Origin: Candidatus Delongbacteria bacterium | Lineage (GTDB): Bacteria > CAIWAD01 | Length of the DNA: 64,000 nt | Assembly: GCA_041675285.1 (NCBI GenBank) | Contig: JBAYTZ010000003.1 | Coordinates: 124,001 to 188,000 of the forward strand | Reading direction: 5' to 3' | Shown: in pieces, positions 59,761 to 64,000 of the stretch | Layout: every line of letters starts with the position of its first letter | Numbering within the stretch: position 1 is the stretch's first letter | The notes under the pieces: model-generated | What the model was told of the DNA's origin: nothing | What the model saw: only the letters and a program-made list of their open reading frames with translations | Databases searched by the model: none | Translations under genes and position numbers: made by a program

Positions 59761-61419
59761 ATGGCGACGGAACTGGATTGGCTGCGCGACACGCCCCCGC
59801 TTCTGCTGGAATGGCTCTTCCTGCGACAGGGGCCCGGCCTGCTGCAGTGCGGCCTGTGGCAGCCGTTGGACCGCCTGCGGCGGGCGGAGGAGGAGGACGG
59901 CCCGGAATTCCTGCCGCCGGATTCCGAGGAGATCCTGCTGCTCCAGGTCCTGCGCGCGCTCTGCGCCGGGCGGCCGGAGGCGCTGGAACGCTACGTGGAC
60001 AGCCTGGAGGGCGAGCCCGCGGACTCCTTGCACTGGCTGGCCCGGGAGCTGGCCCGCTGGCGCGCCCTGGCCCGGCGGCCGCCCGGGGAAGCCCTGCAGG
60101 AGCTGCTGGCGGAGCTGCCCGTCAGCCGGGACGACCTGCTGCTGCGCGGCGCCGTGCAGGCCTGGAACCTGCTGGGGGCGGGCCGGTCGCGCGAGGCCGG
60201 GGAGCGCTTGGGCGGCTTGCTGCGGGAAGCCCGGCGGCGGGGCGCGGCGCGGCTGGAGGAGCTGCTGGGCCGCTGGCTGGCCCGGCTGGAGGAGTCCCGC
60301 CCGGAGGGCCGGCGCGGGGGAGCCCGGGCGCCAGGATTGCGGGAGGCCCGCCGCGAGGCCTGCTTCCTGGCCTGTCACCGCTACGGCCGGATGGTGGGCC
60401 GCTCCGCGGCGTTCCAGGAGCTGCGGCGTCAGCTGGAACAAGCCGCCGGCGACGGGCTGCCCCTGCTGCTGGTGGGCGAGACGGGCACGGGCAAGGAACT
60501 GGCGGTGGACTATCTGCACCAACTGGCCTTTCCGGCCGGTGCGCCGCTGGTGGCCGTGAACTGCGCGGGGCTGAGCGACAACCTGGCCGAGGCCGAGCTG
60601 TTCGGTTCCGTGCGCGGGGCTTTCACCGGGGCCGTGGATCGCGAGGGCCTGGCGGTCCGGGCCGACGGCGGCCTGCTCTTCCTGGACGAGTTCGGCGCCC
60701 TGCCCACGCCGGTCCAGGCCCGCCTGTTGCGCTTCCTGGAGAGCGGCGTCTTCCGGCCCGTGGGCGAGGCCCGGGAGCGCCAGGTGCGCGTGCGGGTGGC
60801 GGCCGCCACCTGCGAGATCGGCCGCTTGGGGGGCGCCTTTCGGCAGGATCTGCTGCATCGCGTGGCCGGCCGGGTGATCGAGGTGCCGCCCTTGTCCCGC
60901 CGCCTGGACGACCTGCCCCTGCTCTGTCGGGCCTTCCTGCTGGAGGCCGGGGTGCCCCAACCCGCCCGCCACCCGCTCTGCTCACCGGCCTCCCAGACCC
61001 GCCTGCGCCGGGCGGCCTGGCCGGGCAACCTGCGCCAGCTCCGGCACCTGATTCAGCGGCTGGCGCCGTTGACGGCCAAACAGATCCTGGCGGAGCTGGC
61101 CGTGCTGCCGGAGGACGCCCCGCCCGCCCCGCCGCCCGTCGTCGCCGGGGGAGACGCGGCGCCCGAGCTGCCCCTGCGCGAGGCCGTGGCCTGCTTCGAG
61201 TGGACGCGCATCCAGGCGGCGCTGGCGGGTTGCGGACAGGACAAACGCCTGGCCGCCCAGCGCTTGGGGATCAGCCTGCCCACGCTCTACGCCCGGCTCA
61301 AACGCGGGCCCGGACCGGTCGCCGCGCGAGCGGGCGCGGCGCTCGCCAGCCCGGACGCTCCGGATCCGCCCCATCCGCGGGACGAGCCCGTGGCGCCTTC
61401 GATCAGTTCGAATTACTGA
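59761..61419 (+). CDS. Sigma-54-type AAA+ transcription activator with helical N-terminal domain
   Basis: The ATG at 59761 follows GGAGGG. 552 residues: an Arg/Leu/Glu-rich all-helical N-terminal domain of about 210 residues (TPR-like in look, no receiver, PAS or GAF), then an AAA+ domain with Walker A GETGTGKELAV, GAFTGA intact and GLLFLDEFGALPT. A Fis-like HTH follows (DKRLAAQRLGISLPTLYARL). Upstream of the Wzz-like gene it could control surface polysaccharide genes; the signal sensed is unknown. Confidence 0.88.
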   Translation: MATELDWLRDTPPLLLEWLFLRQGPGLLQCGLWQPLDRLRRAEEEDGPEFLPPDSEEILLLQVLRALCAGRPEALERYVDSLEGEPADSLHWLARELARWRALARRPPGEALQELLAELPVSRDDLLLRGAVQAWNLLGAGRSREAGERLGGLLREARRRGAARLEELLGRWLARLEESRPEGRRGGARAPGLREARREACFLACHRYGRMVGRSAAFQELRRQLEQAAGDGLPLLLVGETGTGKELAVDYLHQLAFPAGAPLVAVNCAGLSDNLAEAELFGSVRGAFTGAVDREGLAVRADGGLLFLDEFGALPTPVQARLLRFLESGVFRPVGEARERQVRVRVAAATCEIGRLGGAFRQDLLHRVAGRVIEVPPLSRRLDDLPLLCRAFLLEAGVPQPARHPLCSPASQTRLRRAAWPGNLRQLRHLIQRLAPLTAKQILAELAVLPEDAPPAPPPVVAGGDAAPELPLREAVACFEWTRIQAALAGCGQDKRLAAQRLGISLPTLYARLKRGPGPVAARAGAALASPDAPDPPHPRDEPVAPSISSNY

Positions 61420-61565
61420 ACAGACTCAAGGAATCCCTTGCTCCCCAAGCGCTTCAATTCTACCTTGCAGCCCGTCGGACAGGGCCCCGCGACAGCCGCG
61501 CGACCTTGCCCGGACGGTCTGCCGGGCCCCGCAGCGCCTGCAACGAAAAAGGGTCGAATTCCATC

Positions 61566-62753
61566 GTGCACACCCCTGCCACCGCTCCATCCCCCTTGCT
61601 GCGCTTTCTGCTGCTCATGGCGGCCCGCAAGCGACTCGTCATCTCGATGGTCCTGATCACGGCGGTGCTCACGGCCGTGTACAGCCTGCTCATGAACAAG
61701 ACCTACGAGTCCCGCGCTGTGATTTCGCCGCCCTCGGGCGGCACGGGCATGCTGGCCGGCCTGTTGGGCGGCCTGCCCATGGGCGACATGCTGGGGGACT
61801 TGACCGGCCAGGGCCTGGAAGGCGCCGGCGGCGAGTACTTCGTGGCCCTGCTGGGCAGCCGCCAGGTCCACGAGGAGCTGATCCGCACCTTCGACCTGCG
61901 TGCGCACTATAAAATGAAGCGCGCCAAGATCGAGGACATCCTCAAGGTGGTGGGGCGCAAGGTCATGGCGGAGCTGGACTTCGAGAGCGGCATGATCGTG
62001 CTGACGGTCCACGACAAGGACCCTGTCCTGGCCTTCAAGATGGCCCAATGGCTGATCCAGCGGCTGGAGTCGCTGAACCTGGAGCTGAAAACCCGCAAGG
62101 CGCGCAACAATCGCAGCTTCGCGGAGATGGAAGTGCGGCTGATCCGCGCCGAGGTGGATTCGCTGGAGCGGGCCATGCTGGTCTTCCAGAAGTCCAGCCG
62201 CGTGCTGGAGCCCGAAGTCCAGGGCCAGGCCATTTTGGGCAAGTACGCCGAGATCAAGGCCCGCGAAGCCATCCTGGAGCTGGAGCTGCGGATGGCCCGC
62301 CAGAATTATGGCCCCGCCCATCCCGAGGTGCAGCAGGCCGAGCAGGCCCTCTCCACCATCCGTTCCCAGTTGAAGGAATCCTGGGAGCGCGGCGACAGCG
62401 ACCTCTTCCTGGCCATCAACGAACTGCCCAGCGCCACGATGGAGTTTCTGCGCTTCAAGCGCGAGCTGGAGATTGCCAACAAGAAGCTGCTCTTCATGCT
62501 GCCCCAGCTGGAGCAGGCCAAGCTGGACGAGGTGAACGACAACCCCGTGCTGGAGGTGCTGGATCCGCCCGTGCTGGCGGAGAAGAAGCTCAAGCCGCGG
62601 CGCTCGATCATGGTGCTGGCCGCCGCCCTGGTGGCGTTGTTGCTGTCCGGCGTGCTGGTGCTGTTCCTGGACCGCCGCGAGCAGGATCCGGAGTTCGCCG
62701 CCCACCTGGATGAACTGGCCCGCAGCCTCTGGTCCCGCAGGAAGGGCGCATGA
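61566..62753 (+). CDS. Wzz/chain-length-determinant family protein
   Basis: The start is uncertain: GTG at 61566 is chosen because it precedes the first membrane helix (about residues 18-40: KRLVISMVLITAVLTAVYSL) and has AAGGG upstream at long spacing. About 395 residues: Wzz N-domain (NKTYESRAVISPPSGGTGML), a coiled-coil middle (residues about 170-290) and a C-terminal helix (SIMVLAAALVALLLSGVLVL). It sets polysaccharide chain length or assists export. No tyrosine kinase domain is fused. Confidence 0.85.
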   Translation: MHTPATAPSPLLRFLLLMAARKRLVISMVLITAVLTAVYSLLMNKTYESRAVISPPSGGTGMLAGLLGGLPMGDMLGDLTGQGLEGAGGEYFVALLGSRQVHEELIRTFDLRAHYKMKRAKIEDILKVVGRKVMAELDFESGMIVLTVHDKDPVLAFKMAQWLIQRLESLNLELKTRKARNNRSFAEMEVRLIRAEVDSLERAMLVFQKSSRVLEPEVQGQAILGKYAEIKAREAILELELRMARQNYGPAHPEVQQAEQALSTIRSQLKESWERGDSDLFLAINELPSATMEFLRFKRELEIANKKLLFMLPQLEQAKLDEVNDNPVLEVLDPPVLAEKKLKPRRSIMVLAAALVALLLSGVLVLFLDRREQDPEFAAHLDELARSLWSRRKGA

Positions 62754-63637
62754 AAATCGTGCTGTTGTTCGTTCCCCTGCTGGCCGCCCTGCTGGCCGGC
62801 TGTCGTCCCGAGGCCCAACTGGCGCGTTTGGAGCGGCGCTACCTGCCCGAAACCGAGTACCGGATCCAGGTGCTGATGAGCAGCCGGCGTTCGCTGTTCC
62901 GCGGACCCACGGGCGGGGAGCTGAGCCCCGCCATGGAGGACTATTTCCAGGAATTGAACACCACCCAGCGCCTGCGGCTGGGGCCGGTGTCGGACGGCGT
63001 CGCCCGGCTGGAAATGGACATGCTGGACTACCGGATCAAGGAACCCGGGCTGGCGCTGAAGCTGGATCTGGAAGGTTGCGTGGCCCGGGCGGACTACGAC
63101 ACCAGCTCGCTGGCTCTGCGCTGGCTGGGGCTGGCGGACACCACCTGGCAGGGCGGCCGGGCGCCGGCCGACTCAGGCTGGGCCTTGGAAGTGCTGGGGC
63201 GCGACGACGCGGCGGCTTACCTGGCGTCCTCCATGGAGCTGCTGGCAGCCTCGCTGGCGGACAGCACGCGGGAACTGCTTCCCGGTCAAGGATATCAGGA
63301 GAGCCAGCACCAGAGCACCACCATCGGCGCGCACGACGTGGCCTGGACCGAGATTCGCCGCGTGACCCTGCGCTCGCTGGAGCAGGACGTGGCCAAACTC
63401 GACGTTGTGGTGGAACTGGTGCCCGATCCCCAGGCCGACGGCTTGCGGATCATGCTGGAGGGCGGCGGGCGGGGCCGGATGGAGTTCGATCTGCGGCGCC
63501 GCTGCACGCTCCTGCACCAGCTTGACACCCAGATGAGCATCGAGATCGACGACGGCGCAGTCACCTGGCTGGCCCGCTCCGAGACCGGCCTGGACATCCG
63601 CACGACCATCCAGCCCTGGAGCGCCGGTAAAGAATGA
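62750..63637 (+). CDS. Lipoprotein of unknown function, coupled to the Wzz-like gene
   Basis: 295 residues; the lipobox LLAALLAGC gives a lipid-attached Cys at residue 18. The rest is soluble and beta-rich (YRIQVLMSSRRSLFRGPTGG; RLRLGPVSDGVARLEMDMLD; DIRTTIQPWSAGKE). No family recognised. The ATG overlaps the Wzz-like stop, so both proteins probably serve the same envelope process. Confidence 0.75.
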   Translation: MKIVLLFVPLLAALLAGCRPEAQLARLERRYLPETEYRIQVLMSSRRSLFRGPTGGELSPAMEDYFQELNTTQRLRLGPVSDGVARLEMDMLDYRIKEPGLALKLDLEGCVARADYDTSSLALRWLGLADTTWQGGRAPADSGWALEVLGRDDAAAYLASSMELLAASLADSTRELLPGQGYQESQHQSTTIGAHDVAWTEIRRVTLRSLEQDVAKLDVVVELVPDPQADGLRIMLEGGGRGRMEFDLRRRCTLLHQLDTQMSIEIDDGAVTWLARSETGLDIRTTIQPWSAGKE

Positions 63638-63682
63638 ATTCGCCCGGCCGATAGGAGTGAACCAGATTTCAAGAGGTCGGGC

Positions 63683-64000
63683 ATGGATTGGCAGCAGATC
63701 CAGCAGAGTTTTCGTGGCTCCTTCGAGGGCGCGCTCTGGGCCTTCGTCCTGCTGATCCTGCTGGGCATCAGCCTGCCCATCCTTTCCCACATCTGGACCG
63801 AACGCTTCCAGCGCTTCCGCAAACTGCGGCGCATCCAGCGCCAGCTCAGCGCCAAGGGCATCAATCCCCAGGAGTGGCGCCTGCTGGAGAGCGCCATCCG
63901 CAGCACCTGCCCGGACAACCCCGACCGTCTGCTGGACAGCGTCAGCTTGTTCCACACCTGGGTGGACGGCCTGCCCGACATCGACTCCGCCGAGCCCGAG
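63683..64000 (+). CDS. Membrane-anchored protein, 3' end beyond window
   Basis: ATG at 63683 with AGAGG upstream; open to the last base (106 codons). One helix near the N-terminus (ALWAFVLLILLGISLPILSH) is followed by a basic, cytoplasmic-looking domain (RFQRFRKLRRIQRQLSAKGI; EWRLLESAIRSTCPDNPDRL). The family cannot be decided from the fragment. It follows the lipoprotein gene by 45 bp. Confidence 0.7.
   Translation, partial: MDWQQIQQSFRGSFEGALWAFVLLILLGISLPILSHIWTERFQRFRKLRRIQRQLSAKGINPQEWRLLESAIRSTCPDNPDRLLDSVSLFHTWVDGLPDIDSAEPE

Overview
The window comes from a high-GC bacterial chromosome (roughly two-thirds G+C, codon third positions strongly G/C) with a Gram-negative-type envelope: TolC-like outer-membrane factors, lipoproteins, diaminopimelate-type peptidoglycan genes (dapF, murC, murD, murI) and an exported protein with a Por/T9SS-like (FlgD-like) C-terminal sorting domain. 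That domain, a PG0541-family protein beside an RND pump, and an hpnCDE squalene set together suggest a member of the FCB superphylum, perhaps one of its GC-rich candidate phyla. This placement is inference. No rRNA operon, phage or classical insertion sequence is visible.

Layout. 1-3.5 kb: 3' part of murD, a higBA toxin-antitoxin pair with its own promoter/operator, murI, and a small protein phosphatase. 3.8-9.6 kb: a lone short flagellin, a G/P/R-rich protein, a secreted protein flanked by two copies of a hairpin-rich intergenic repeat, and a lysozyme-like ORF. 9.7-16.8 kb: a seven-gene RND efflux operon (TolC, adaptor, RND pump, DUF2892-like, PG0541-like, ArsR regulator, small membrane peptide). 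The promoter has a perfect 14-bp palindrome in its spacer. The last gene may read through a UGA as selenocysteine. 17-20 kb: a polytopic membrane protein and a sorting-domain protein. 20.4-27 kb: two adjacent arsenic modules on the minus strand, arsR-arsC-arsM-acr3 (inorganic arsenic) and arsR-arsP-like-thioredoxin-arsF-like-arsG-like (organoarsenical), each preceded by an inverted-repeat operator. Then come a CAU tRNA, a LIM-like zinc-finger micro-gene, hpnCDE, a PDZ protein with a second TolC, tsaB and a diadenylate cyclase.

35-46 kb: a minus-strand operon (satD-like, DUF3307-like, barrel-like protein, acetyltransferase), a band-7/NfeD pair, and a tightly overlapped plus-strand operon (UMF1 transporter, acetyltransferase, ASCH protein, rsgA, sigma-54 response regulator, sugar phosphotransferase). 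46-56.6 kb: potassium homeostasis, with a KimA-like importer divergent from a complete kdpFABCDE operon. The region between them carries three pairs of 11-bp-phased direct repeats that look like KdpE half-sites. The c-di-AMP synthase at 34 kb fits the same physiology. 56.6-64 kb: an AT-rich MITE-like element, dapF, tandem hairpin repeats, murC, a GAFTGA-type AAA+ regulator, a Wzz-like protein, a lipoprotein and a truncated membrane protein, suggesting the edge of a surface polysaccharide locus.

Most promising for novelty: the putative UGA-containing mini-gene closing the RND operon, the phased repeat array before kdp, the covarying hairpin repeat family, and the AT-rich inverted-repeat element.
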